A stretch of DNA of 64,000 nt, from the NCBI RefSeq assembly GCF_000143985.1, contig NC_014364.1:248001-312000 (forward strand). Direction: 5' to 3'. The position numbers and the translations under genes are program-made. Under the pieces are notes generated by a model. That model saw only the letters and a program-made list of their open reading frames with translations. It searched no databases and was not told the DNA's origin. Numbering within the stretch: the stretch's first letter is position 1; every line of letters begins with the position of its first letter. Shown in pieces: positions 50,813-58,038 of this stretch. This stretch comes from Sediminispirochaeta smaragdinae DSM 11293. Its GTDB lineage: Bacteria; Spirochaetota; Spirochaetia; DSM-16054; Sediminispirochaetaceae.

Positions 50813-51461
50813 AAAATTTTTGCGCTCCATGAAACTCGCTCTCATCCTTATTATCTTCCTTGCCCTTTATGCTGCTGTTTCCGGCATTACAGGAAAAGGA
50901 TCCGAGGCGTTTCGCTCTCCCTTCTTTTTGTTTCCCCTTGGATTGTTCGCTCTGAATTTAATTTCGTGTACGGCATACCGTTTGTACCGAGAGATTTCGG
51001 GGCGGCAGGTGTGGCATATCGGTCCGGATCTGGTCCATATTGCGCTTATTCTGATGATCATATCAGGGTTGATTTCGTTATTCGGTCGTTGGGAAGGGCA
51101 GGTTGCTCTTTCGCCCGGTGAGGCGGCTCGCCTCGATGAGACGTATGTGGTCGTTCTCGAGGAATTTCGAATTGAACATTATGAAAACGGGGCACCGAAA
51201 GAATGGGTTTCGGTGCTTGCCGTATCTTCCCAAGAAGGAGAGATAAAACATGCGGAGGTGCGGGTTAATCATCCGGCCCACGTTGGTCCCTATTTGGTAT
51301 ACCAGTCCTCTTGGCAGGAACGTGAACAAGGTGTTGTGAGTGTTCTCCTTGCGGTAAAAGATCCATCTTCTCCCCTTGTCTTTGTCTCCATTGCTTTTAT
51401 GGTAATAGGGCTGGGTATGACCTATGTTCCGAAATTGCGATCGCTTCTGGAGGCATCATGA
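50793..51461 (+). CDS. ResB/CcsB-like cytochrome c assembly protein
   Basis: System II haem delivery/ligation component, 222 residues. It has the ResB layout: three N-terminal membrane helices (about 14-32, 43-60, 78-97), a large periplasmic domain, and a last helix (about 196-213). Motifs include KKFLRSMKLALILI at the start and HPAHVGPYLVYQSSW, typical of the ResB periplasmic domain. It is shorter than usual ResB proteins (about 330-550). The start is TTG 50793 with AGGAAG 6 nt upstream; there is no ATG before the first helix. It overlaps the previous gene by 20 nt and CcsA by 4 nt. Confidence 0.83.
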   Translation: MTFLAIKKFLRSMKLALILIIFLALYAAVSGITGKGSEAFRSPFFLFPLGLFALNLISCTAYRLYREISGRQVWHIGPDLVHIALILMIISGLISLFGRWEGQVALSPGEAARLDETYVVVLEEFRIEHYENGAPKEWVSVLAVSSQEGEIKHAEVRVNHPAHVGPYLVYQSSWQEREQGVVSVLLAVKDPSSPLVFVSIAFMVIGLGMTYVPKLRSLLEAS

Positions 51462-52246
51462 ACGCTACCCTCTCTTTCTTCTTGTTTCTTGCGGCAACGG
51501 CTGTATCTGCTTGCTCCCTTTTTACAAAACGCGCTACTTCTTTTTGCGATCTGATCGCTCGTATTCTTGCAGCCATAGCCGTGATTTGGCTTTTCATCCT
51601 CCTTCTTTGGCGTTCATTTTCCATCGGTTTTCCTGCGTTGACCGGTATGTATGAGGGTTTGACCTTTTTCTCTGGGGCTGTCGGCGGCTTGACTCTCTGT
51701 ATGATTAGAAAGGGAGAGCAGGCATCTCGGATGATCAGGCTATGGGGCTTCTTGGTGGCTGCGATACTTCTTGCTCTTGCCTCCAGCCCTCTTGCCCCTT
51801 CATCTCTTTCCTATCCGGTCCCGGCTCTTCGGTCCGGTTGGCTCGTACTGCATGTTTCCTTCAGTTTTCTCGGTGAAGCCGCCTTTACCGTCTCCTTTGC
51901 TGCAGCAATCACCTGGTTTCTTGCGAGGCAACCGGAAACGAAGAATAGGGCTGAGGCTGTTGCCTCGGCTGCTGTTGCTCTCGGTTATCCCGTTTATACT
52001 TTGGGAGCACTTCTGTTCGGAGCCATCTGGGCTCAGTATGCCTGGGGGCGATTCTGGGGGTGGGATCCCAAAGAGATTTGGGCCTTGGTAACCTGGCTTG
52101 TCTACACCCTGTATCTTCATGTTCGGCTGGGAAAAAAGCGTCGGGGAGCTTTTCCCATGGCTGTTTTGGTTCTCGGTTTTGCACTTACGCTTTTTACTTT
52201 TCTTGGAGTTAATTTTCTCGCCAGCGGACTCCATTCCTACCGGTAG
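51458..52246 (+). CDS. CcsA/ResC-like cytochrome c assembly protein
   Basis: Haem-handling membrane protein of System II cytochrome c maturation, 262 residues with about eight hydrophobic segments. The signature is the tryptophan-rich WWD-type motif AWGRFWGWDPKEIWALVTW near residue 200, with a nearby YLHVR, and conserved His in VLHVSFSFLGEAAF. With the ResB-like protein it would form the complete haem lyase CcsBA split over two chains. It overlaps ResB by 4 nt. No c-type cytochrome gene is visible in the window, so its client is elsewhere. Confidence 0.9.
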   Translation: MNATLSFFLFLAATAVSACSLFTKRATSFCDLIARILAAIAVIWLFILLLWRSFSIGFPALTGMYEGLTFFSGAVGGLTLCMIRKGEQASRMIRLWGFLVAAILLALASSPLAPSSLSYPVPALRSGWLVLHVSFSFLGEAAFTVSFAAAITWFLARQPETKNRAEAVASAAVALGYPVYTLGALLFGAIWAQYAWGRFWGWDPKEIWALVTWLVYTLYLHVRLGKKRRGAFPMAVLVLGFALTLFTFLGVNFLASGLHSYR

Positions 52247-52261
52247 ACTACAAACACCCTG

Positions 52262-52290
52262 TTGACTTCCTTGCGCCTCCTTCCTATTCT
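52262..52290 (+). promoter_or_regulatory. Promoter of the phosphatase/STAS signalling operon
   Basis: TTGACT (52262-52267), a 17-nt spacer and TATTCT (52285-52290), followed by 6 nt and GTG 52297. The predicted first transcribed base is the G of the start codon. Confidence 0.68.
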
Positions 52291-52296
52291 GGAACT

Positions 52297-52707
52297 GTGG
52301 CACAAGTCGAGGGCATTGGCACCGACAAAAGGCGTTTGATTCTTCTCTGCGATGATGAGCTTATCTTACGGAAAGTTGCACGGAAAATGATCATTGCGTG
52401 TGGTTATGATGCGGAGGTATTCGACACAGGCAGAGATTTGATCGATTATGTCGAAAAAAAGCAGGGTAAAGAGGCCTCTGCGGTTATTATCGATCTTCAA
52501 ATGCCGGATATGGATGGGGTTGCGCTTTTCCGCTATTTTCGGAGAACCTTCCCTTTGCTTCCTGTGATCATTTCCACAGGGCACGTAGATGAAGAGAGTA
52601 TCAGTTCGGCAAAGGCGGTAGGAGTTTTTTATCTTTTATACAAGCCGTATTCGATTCTTGAATTGAGTCGGGTGTTAAATTTGGCGCTGGCATCCACGGA
52701 GCATTAG
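52297..52707 (+). CDS. Single-domain response regulator
   Basis: A CheY-like receiver of 136 residues with no output domain: acidic pair in LLCDDELIL, phospho-acceptor Asp in VIIDLQMPDMDG (about residue 66), Thr/Ser in ISTGH and Lys in LYKPYS. It probably passes phosphate or a signal to the next gene product. The start is GTG 52297, six nucleotides after a strong promoter's -10 and without a Shine-Dalgarno, so it is a good leaderless candidate. It is 4 nt before the RR-phosphatase gene. No histidine kinase is nearby. Confidence 0.88.
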   Translation: MAQVEGIGTDKRRLILLCDDELILRKVARKMIIACGYDAEVFDTGRDLIDYVEKKQGKEASAVIIDLQMPDMDGVALFRYFRRTFPLLPVIISTGHVDEESISSAKAVGVFYLLYKPYSILELSRVLNLALASTEH

Positions 52708-52711
52708 TGAT

Positions 52712-53980
52712 ATGAGCGGAAATTCGAAGAGCCCTTGGAAAATTCTCATTGTTGATGATGAGGAAGAGGTTCATATCGTCACCAGGATGGTTTTGAAAGG
52801 GCTTGAATTTAGGGATAAGCCCCTGGAACTGATAAGTGCGCATACTGCAGAAGAAGCATTCGATATTTGCGAGCGGCAGCGGGATATTGCCGTCGCTCTT
52901 GTTGATGTCGTCCTGGAGAGGGATGATGCCGGTCTGACATTTGTCAGGGCCGTAAGAGATAAGCTCCATGATAAGCTCATGCGTGTCATCCTTCGTACCG
53001 GTCAGCCCGGTCAGGCCCCCGAAGCCCGAGTTGTTATTGATTATGATATTAATGACTACAAAGAAAAGGTTGATCTTACCTCGCAAAAGCTGATCACCTC
53101 GGTGATCGCGGCGATTCGAAGTTATGCCGATTTGCTGACCATTGCGGATTTGAACAGGGAGCTGGAACAGAAGGTTGCAGATCGTACCCGTGCACTGAAT
53201 GATGCAAACTTGAAGCTTCGTTCCTATATCGCAAAGCTCGAAAGCGACCACGCGGCAGGTGGCAGAATGCAGCAACGACTTTTACCGGACCAGGACCGTC
53301 GTTTCGGTGACTATACCTTTTCAAGTCGGCTTTTTTCCTCGATGTCTCTCAGCGGCGATTTCCTTGATTACTATGAAATAGATGATCAACATATCGGATT
53401 TTACATTGCCGATGTTTCAGGACATGGCATCGGGTCGGCTATTGTTACGGTTTTGCTGAAGAATTTTATGGACACGTATCTTGAACTTTATAAAGAAGAG
53501 GGTGTTGATCTCGTTCTTCGTCCGCTCGATCTTGCTTCCAGGATAAATTCGGAGCTTTTACGCGAAAACCTTGGTAAGTATTTAACGATTTTCCTCGGAG
53601 TGCTTGATACGAATTCCGGACGGATCGACTACTGTAATTGCGGACAGTTTCCCTATCCGATGAGGATTGCAGGGGGCAGGCAGGAGACCTTGGAAGAAAG
53701 TGGAACACCTGTGGGGCTTTTTTCCGCTCCTGATTTTATCGAAGCAGGTACCGTACTGCCGGAGGGCGGATCGCTCTTGATTATCTCGGATGGGATTCTC
53801 GAGTTTATGAAAGAGGGGAGCATCGAAGAAAAGCAGCAGAAATTGCTTACGCTTTTCGGAGAACACGAGCCTGATATTGGCGATGCGCTGCAAAAACTTG
53901 GGCTTGCAATGCCTGCTGCGCTGCCGGACGATATTACTCTATTGCTTGTTCGTAGGGAGGTGCCTCTTGGAGCGCGGTAG
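52712..53980 (+). CDS. Response regulator with PP2C/SpoIIE-type phosphatase output
   Basis: A 422-residue regulator. The receiver domain (about 10-135) has LIVDDEEEV, phospho-acceptor Asp in VALVDVVLE, and the RTGQPGQAPE/YDINDYKEK segment usually seen in receivers coupled to DUF3369. A coiled-coil linker (about 145-185) follows, then an RsbU/SpoIIE-type PP2C domain (about 190-415) with metal ligands in SGDFLDYYEI, FYIADVSGHGIGSA, IISDGILEF and LPDDITLLLV. It should dephosphorylate a STAS protein when its receiver is phosphorylated. The STAS gene starts 14 nt inside its 3' end, the obvious partner. Confidence 0.9.
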   Translation: MSGNSKSPWKILIVDDEEEVHIVTRMVLKGLEFRDKPLELISAHTAEEAFDICERQRDIAVALVDVVLERDDAGLTFVRAVRDKLHDKLMRVILRTGQPGQAPEARVVIDYDINDYKEKVDLTSQKLITSVIAAIRSYADLLTIADLNRELEQKVADRTRALNDANLKLRSYIAKLESDHAAGGRMQQRLLPDQDRRFGDYTFSSRLFSSMSLSGDFLDYYEIDDQHIGFYIADVSGHGIGSAIVTVLLKNFMDTYLELYKEEGVDLVLRPLDLASRINSELLRENLGKYLTIFLGVLDTNSGRIDYCNCGQFPYPMRIAGGRQETLEESGTPVGLFSAPDFIEAGTVLPEGGSLLIISDGILEFMKEGSIEEKQQKLLTLFGEHEPDIGDALQKLGLAMPAALPDDITLLLVRREVPLGAR

Positions 53981-54473
53981 ATACTTTGTGGCTGAACGCG
54001 AGGGCATCACCTTTATTCGAATGGTAGGGAATTTGAAGTATACCGGAAGTTCCGGTTTTGATATGTTTTTAGATGATTTTCTTTCCCAGGAATACCGTGA
54101 TGTTGTTGTCGATCTTTCCGATGCGGTCTTTATCGACTCAACGAATCTTGGCCTCCTTGCTCGAATTGCAGAGCGTTCCCGACGCATGGGCAAACCCCCC
54201 GTTACCCTCATAAGCCCCCATAACGATATCAACAGAATACTTCGTAGTGTCAGGTTTGATCGCATTTTTCATATCGTTTCATCCCTCGATACCCCGGAAA
54301 GCCTTGAGGAACTTGAAGTGGGAGGCTCTCATACCGCCTCCCAGCAGAATGATAATCTCAACATGATCCTTCGAGCCCACAAAGCCCTAATTAATCTTGA
54401 TGATGCGAACCGGCATGAGTTCCAAGATGTGGTAGATCTGCTGGAACAGCATCAACAGAAGCAGAACGGCTGA
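53967..54473 (+). CDS. STAS-domain anti-sigma factor antagonist
   Basis: A 168-residue protein with a STAS domain (about 5-100). The site VVVDLSDAVFIDSTNLGLL carries the Ser that kinases phosphorylate in SpoIIAA/RsbV-type antagonists. A C-terminal helical extension (about 115-168, rich in Gln and Asn) is unusual for RsbV. The start is TTG 53967 with GGGAGG 6 nt upstream; the frame upstream lies inside the phosphatase gene. It is the expected substrate of the preceding PP2C phosphatase. No RsbW-type kinase is encoded next to it. Confidence 0.83.
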   Translation: MERGRYFVAEREGITFIRMVGNLKYTGSSGFDMFLDDFLSQEYRDVVVDLSDAVFIDSTNLGLLARIAERSRRMGKPPVTLISPHNDINRILRSVRFDRIFHIVSSLDTPESLEELEVGGSHTASQQNDNLNMILRAHKALINLDDANRHEFQDVVDLLEQHQQKQNG

Positions 54474-54543
54474 CGAATTACCTACCAGTTACCAGACAGC
54501 GCTTTTTTTGAGTTAGGAATCGCCTCCGTATTGTAACGCGGTG

Positions 54544-54572
54544 TTGTCAAAAAGGTCTTTGTAGTTTACTAT
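54544..54572 (+). promoter_or_regulatory. Promoter of the padR-flavodoxin operon
   Basis: TTGTCA (54544-54549), a 17-nt spacer and TACTAT (54567-54572). The transcription start falls inside the palindrome at 54571-54600. Confidence 0.68.
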
Positions 54573-54600
54573 ATATTTTAGATATATATCTTAAATATAT
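54571..54600 (+). promoter_or_regulatory. 30-bp near-perfect palindrome, candidate PadR operator
   Basis: Fourteen of 15 base pairs match across the centre (54585/54586), with a single mismatch at 54579/54592. The core AGATATATATCT (54580-54591) is a perfect palindrome. It covers the -10/+1 region of the padR promoter, so PadR binding there should repress its own operon. Confidence 0.7.
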
Positions 54601-54619
54601 TCATGCGCAAGGAGACATC

Positions 54620-55213
54620 ATGGCACGTACAAATAAAACGCAATATGCCATTCTCGGCATGCTGAATTATCAACCAATGAGCGGATACGACATAAAAAAG
54701 ATAAGTGATCACAGCATTGGACATTTCTGGAATGAAAACTACGGCAACATTTATCCAGTCCTTAAACGAATGATGAGAGAGGGCCTTGTTACTATGGATA
54801 TCCAGCAAGGCGGCTCCGCTCCGCCTCGAAAGGTGTACACCATAACGGCGAAGGGGCGACAGTTTTTTCTGGATTGGCTTGCCGGAAGTCCGGAAAGGCA
54901 AATCCTGCGGGAAGAATTGCTGTTGCAACTTTTTTTCGGACAATGGATATCTCCTAACATTATTGAAGACAAGCTTCACAATGAATCCGCATTTTGCTCT
55001 GCCATGATCAAAAATCTTCAGCAGATTAAGGCTCATCTGGAGGAAGATCATGGAAAAAACCTTCCTGAGCAGTCGGTAGGTACGTTTGCGGCAGGACGAC
55101 CGTATTGGAAAATGACAGTCGAATTTGGACTTCGGTATTACCAAGGCATCCGGGAGTGGTGTGATGCTTCCCTGCATGAACTTTCTCAAATTGATAAGGG
55201 GGAAAAGAGATGA
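54620..55213 (+). CDS. PadR-family transcriptional regulator
   Basis: A 197-residue PadR regulator. The N-terminal winged helix starts QYAILGMLNYQPMSGYDIKK and contains GNIYPVLKRMMREGLV and APPRKVYTITAKGRQFF. The C-terminal dimerisation helices (about 100-195) are of the Vir/PadR-s2 type. PadR proteins usually repress neighbouring detoxification genes and are released by phenolic or other small molecules. GCAAGGAGACATC precedes the ATG. It is translationally coupled by a 4-nt overlap to the double-flavodoxin gene, its likely target. Confidence 0.9.
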   Translation: MARTNKTQYAILGMLNYQPMSGYDIKKISDHSIGHFWNENYGNIYPVLKRMMREGLVTMDIQQGGSAPPRKVYTITAKGRQFFLDWLAGSPERQILREELLLQLFFGQWISPNIIEDKLHNESAFCSAMIKNLQQIKAHLEEDHGKNLPEQSVGTFAAGRPYWKMTVEFGLRYYQGIREWCDASLHELSQIDKGEKR

Positions 55214-56667
55214 AGATGATTGTTTTGGGAGGAAGCCCCAAGGGTGAAATCAGTGTAACAATGCAGTATGTACATTATCTTGAGATACAATATCCCGAGA
55301 TTATATTTCAGAAGCGATTTCCCGCACATGATATCCGGCGTCTTGAAGAAAATGAAGAGGCCTTTGAGCAGTTAATAGAGGATATCCGCCGGGCGGATGC
55401 AATTCTTTGGGCTTTTCCCCTCTATATTCTCTGCGTTTGTTCCCAGTATCTTCGTTTTGTCGAATTAGTGGAGGAACGAGGTGTTGTTGAGGCTTTTGCA
55501 GGAAAGCCTGCGGCGAGTCTCTCTACCTCAATCCACTTTTTCGACCACATTGCTCATGACTATATCAAGGCGGTCTGCGAAGATTGGAAAATGAACTTCA
55601 TTGCCATGCACTCTCCCGCCATGGATGATTTGACAAAGGCCGAAGGTCGTCAGGCCCTTGAACACTTTTTTTCCTTTTTTCTTCATCTTGCAGGACAAAA
55701 ACATCCTGCCTGCCAGCAGTTTCCTTCGATTCCTCCGCAGAAACCAAGGTATCACTCAGTTTCAACGCCAGTGAGCATCCACTCTGTAGAAGCTTGTAAC
55801 ATAACGGTAATTGCGGACTCTACGGAAGGCAGCCTTGGGAACATGATAGAACGTTTTGCCTCCTGCTTTTCCGGTGGAGTGGAGATTGTCGATTTGAATC
55901 GTATCAAGATGCTTAGTGGTTGTATGGGCTGCCTTCATTGCGGGCCCAAAAATATGTGCCGGTACGACAAGGCCGACGAAGTTCGGCGGATCTATGAGGA
56001 AAAGATCCATCCTGCAGATGTGTTAGTCATTGCCGGGACCATCCGGGGACGTTGGGTTTCCTCTCTTTTGAAAGCCTTTATTGATCGAGGTTTTTTTCAT
56101 ACCCACCAGCCGTTCCTGACGGGAAAGCAGGTTGCGCTTTTTCTGGATGGAAGCTTGACCTCCAACCCTGTTTTGCATTCAGGACTTTCCGACTACATAG
56201 CGTGCCAGGGGGGAAGCCTTATCGATACCATATGTGATGAGACGGAAGATTGCTCCTTTATCGACGGCTGTATTGACACCCTGGCCGAAAAGATAGACAC
56301 GGCACAGGAATATTCCTACCGGAAATCGCAAACCTTTCCTGCAATCGCAGGCATGAACCTTTTTCGCGATGAAGTATATATGCATCTTCGGATGGTGTTC
56401 CACGGGGATCATCGATTTTATCATCGGAACAAGATCTATAAAACCTTGCCTCACAAACGTCCTCTTGCCTTATTGGGATATCGATTAATCGGGGGAATAA
56501 CATCATTACCTCCCGTTCAACGGAAGATGGTCAGGAATATGAAGACATTCATGCTTACCCCCTATAAACCGGTCCTTGCCTCGGCGGCTCGGGAGGCAAG
56601 AAGGGGACAAAAGGAAAACGGTCCGGAAGCGACAGATGAGAGGTGTACAAAAAGGAAGGGCCCATGA
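55210..56667 (+). CDS. Tandem flavodoxin-fold (FMN reductase-like) protein
   Basis: A 485-residue protein with two NAD(P)H-dependent FMN reductase/flavodoxin-like folds. The first (about 1-165) begins MIVLGGSPKGEI and includes WAFPLYIL. The second (about 196-370) begins ITVIADSTEGSLGNMIERF and has a four-Cys cluster C238xxC241xxC244x5C250 at the flavin site, a pattern seen in iron-sulfur flavoprotein-like and quinone reductases. The last 100 residues are basic, with a hydrophobic patch, and unassigned. It likely reduces quinones, nitro compounds or similar toxic substrates. Regulation by the coupled PadR is inferred. Confidence 0.78.
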   Translation: MKMIVLGGSPKGEISVTMQYVHYLEIQYPEIIFQKRFPAHDIRRLEENEEAFEQLIEDIRRADAILWAFPLYILCVCSQYLRFVELVEERGVVEAFAGKPAASLSTSIHFFDHIAHDYIKAVCEDWKMNFIAMHSPAMDDLTKAEGRQALEHFFSFFLHLAGQKHPACQQFPSIPPQKPRYHSVSTPVSIHSVEACNITVIADSTEGSLGNMIERFASCFSGGVEIVDLNRIKMLSGCMGCLHCGPKNMCRYDKADEVRRIYEEKIHPADVLVIAGTIRGRWVSSLLKAFIDRGFFHTHQPFLTGKQVALFLDGSLTSNPVLHSGLSDYIACQGGSLIDTICDETEDCSFIDGCIDTLAEKIDTAQEYSYRKSQTFPAIAGMNLFRDEVYMHLRMVFHGDHRFYHRNKIYKTLPHKRPLALLGYRLIGGITSLPPVQRKMVRNMKTFMLTPYKPVLASAAREARRGQKENGPEATDERCTKRKGP

Positions 56668-56691
56668 CATCTTCTTAGTGTCACAGGCCCT
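56657..56691 (-). terminator. Probable terminator between convergent genes
   Basis: AGGGCC and TGACA arms with their complements (TGTCA, GGCCCT) form 6+5 bp around a 2x2 internal loop and a 9-nt loop. On the minus strand it is followed by TTCCTTTTT, so it most likely ends the marR-wrbA transcript. Its left edge overlaps the end of the double-flavodoxin gene. Confidence 0.6.
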
Positions 56692-56716
56692 GTTATGCGT
56701 GTTGCGGAAGATGGTG

Positions 56717-57328
56717 TTATGTGCTCAGTTTTTTTGCAATCTCGGCCACGTATTCCCCTTGGAACCGCGCCGCTGACAGCTCATTCTCACTGGGCATGCG
56801 TTCCCCCTTTCCTCCGGTAATCGTCGAGGCTCCATAAGGAGAGCTTCCTGATATTTCGTCTATGGTCATTTGTCCCTGGAATGAGTAGGGGAGCCCAACA
56901 ATAACCATTCCGTGGTGCATAAGTGTTACGATGGAGGTGAGGATTGTGCTTTCCTGACCACCGTGCTGGGTAGACGAGCTGGACATCACACTACCAACCT
57001 TACCGATCAAAGCTCCCTGGGCCCAAAGCTGACCGGTCGTATCAAAAAAAGCGCGAGCCTGGCCAGGCATGTTTCCAAATCTGGTGGGAATGCCGAAAAT
57101 GATACCGTCCGCATCTTTGATGACATCAAGGGTCACTTCCGGTATCGACGACAATTTTTTCTGTACTTCAGTAGCTCCCAGCATCTCCAGAACCTTGGGA
57201 TCAAGCGTTTCGGGAAATCGATAGAGGCCTCCCTCTGTTCCCGGCACGGTTACGGCTCCTTCCAGGGCTGCCTCTGCCATGGCATGCATGTGACCGTACA
57301 TTGAATAAAATACAACGGCGATTTTCAT
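56717..57328 (-). CDS. wrbA: NAD(P)H:quinone oxidoreductase WrbA
   Basis: A flavodoxin-fold FMN enzyme that reduces quinones by two electrons and so avoids radical formation; 203 residues. Features are AVVFYSMYGHMHAMAEA (the phosphate loop), IIFGIPTRFGNMPGQARAFFD, SSSSTQHGGQESTIL and the PYGASTITGG motif, all typical of WrbA. AAGGAGGAG precedes the ATG. The gene is coupled by a 4-nt overlap to the upstream marR, indicating a MarR-controlled quinone stress unit. Confidence 0.94.
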   Translation of the reverse strand: MKIAVVFYSMYGHMHAMAEAALEGAVTVPGTEGGLYRFPETLDPKVLEMLGATEVQKKLSSIPEVTLDVIKDADGIIFGIPTRFGNMPGQARAFFDTTGQLWAQGALIGKVGSVMSSSSTQHGGQESTILTSIVTLMHHGMVIVGLPYSFQGQMTIDEISGSSPYGASTITGGKGERMPSENELSAARFQGEYVAEIAKKLST

Positions 57329-57783
57329 TTTTGCTCCTCCTTCTTTCCGAGCTTTTTCGCCAAATTTCCTAATAATCGCTGTTCTTCGATGGTCAGCGAT
57401 TCCATCTCCTTGGTTAGTGCTGCCGTATACTGCGGAAAGTAGGCACTAATCAATCCTGTTCCCTCTTCGGTAATAGCCACCTTACGAAACCTGCGATCTT
57501 CGTTTCCCTCGCTCCGTGACACCAAGCCGGCTCGCTCAAGCTGCTCGACAGAGATTGAAACGGTTCCCTTCGACTTAAGGAGCTTCTCTCTTAACTCGTT
57601 CTGATACAACGGACCAAGGTGATAGAGCGTCTCAAGGATTCCGAATCGTACAGGAGAAAGCGAAGCCGGTAACGGTGCTTTTGCAAAGGTTCGATCGGAA
57701 AGGTCCTGGAGGGCCCTGTTTAGTTTTATAAAGGTATCCAGGGCGACTCGTTCCTTTTCGCTACCAATGTAATGTGTGCTCAT
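57325..57783 (-). CDS. MarR-family transcriptional regulator
   Basis: A 152-residue MarR regulator with the winged-helix core (LSPVRFGILETLYHLGPLYQNELREKLLKSKGTVSISVEQLERAGLV in part; wing RSEGNEDRRFRKVAITEEG) and flanking dimerisation helices. It lacks Cys, so a thiol-based OhrR/DUF24-type redox sensor is unlikely and ligand control is more probable. It is the first gene of an operon with wrbA. Two inverted repeats sit in its promoter region, suggesting autorepression. Confidence 0.9.
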   Translation of the reverse strand: MSTHYIGSEKERVALDTFIKLNRALQDLSDRTFAKAPLPASLSPVRFGILETLYHLGPLYQNELREKLLKSKGTVSISVEQLERAGLVSRSEGNEDRRFRKVAITEEGTGLISAYFPQYTAALTKEMESLTIEEQRLLGNLAKKLGKKEEQK

Positions 57784-57818
57784 GCTGTGTTCCTCCGACC
57801 GATGACCATTAGTTCCGT

Positions 57819-57833
57819 ATTGAACTATTCAAT
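57819..57833 (-). promoter_or_regulatory. Candidate MarR operator downstream of the promoter
   Basis: ATTGAA-CTA-TTCAAT (57819-57833) is a perfect 6-3-6 inverted repeat just downstream of the -10 of the marR-wrbA promoter, near the transcription start. Confidence 0.55.
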
Positions 57834-57839
57834 GAGAGT

Positions 57840-57868
57840 AAAATACTATTAAAACAGTATGATATCAA
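57840..57868 (-). promoter_or_regulatory. marR-wrbA promoter with internal inverted repeat
   Basis: On the minus strand TTGATA (57868-57863), a 17-nt spacer and TATTTT (57845-57840). A second inverted repeat, ATACT-N8-AGTAT (57843-57860), lies between the two promoter boxes and is a plausible repressor site. Confidence 0.6.
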
Positions 57869-57886
57869 GTCCTATAGTGTTTTTTT

Positions 57887-58038
57887 GTTAGTGTTACGAA
57901 TATTGGTGGTTCACAGCATGCAATTCTTTTTCTTATTGGCACTTACAAAGATACACATATAAAAATCAGGTAAGAGGGAAAAATCAAGGAGCTTTCCTGC
58001 AAAAAGAACACATTACCACCAGGATTCGGAACACTAGC
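57887..58038. repeat. 152-bp element bounded by 24-bp imperfect inverted repeats
   Basis: The left arm (57887-57910) and the reverse complement of the right arm (58015-58038) match at 20 of 24 bases (shared blocks TAGTGTT, CGAAT and TGGTGGT). The 104-base interior is AT-rich with no reading frame. The right arm ends exactly at the last base of the NlpC/P60-type gene's stop codon. It could be a MITE-like relic, a structured RNA or a long hairpin terminator. It fills most of the 254-base gap between marR and the next gene. Confidence 0.6.
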
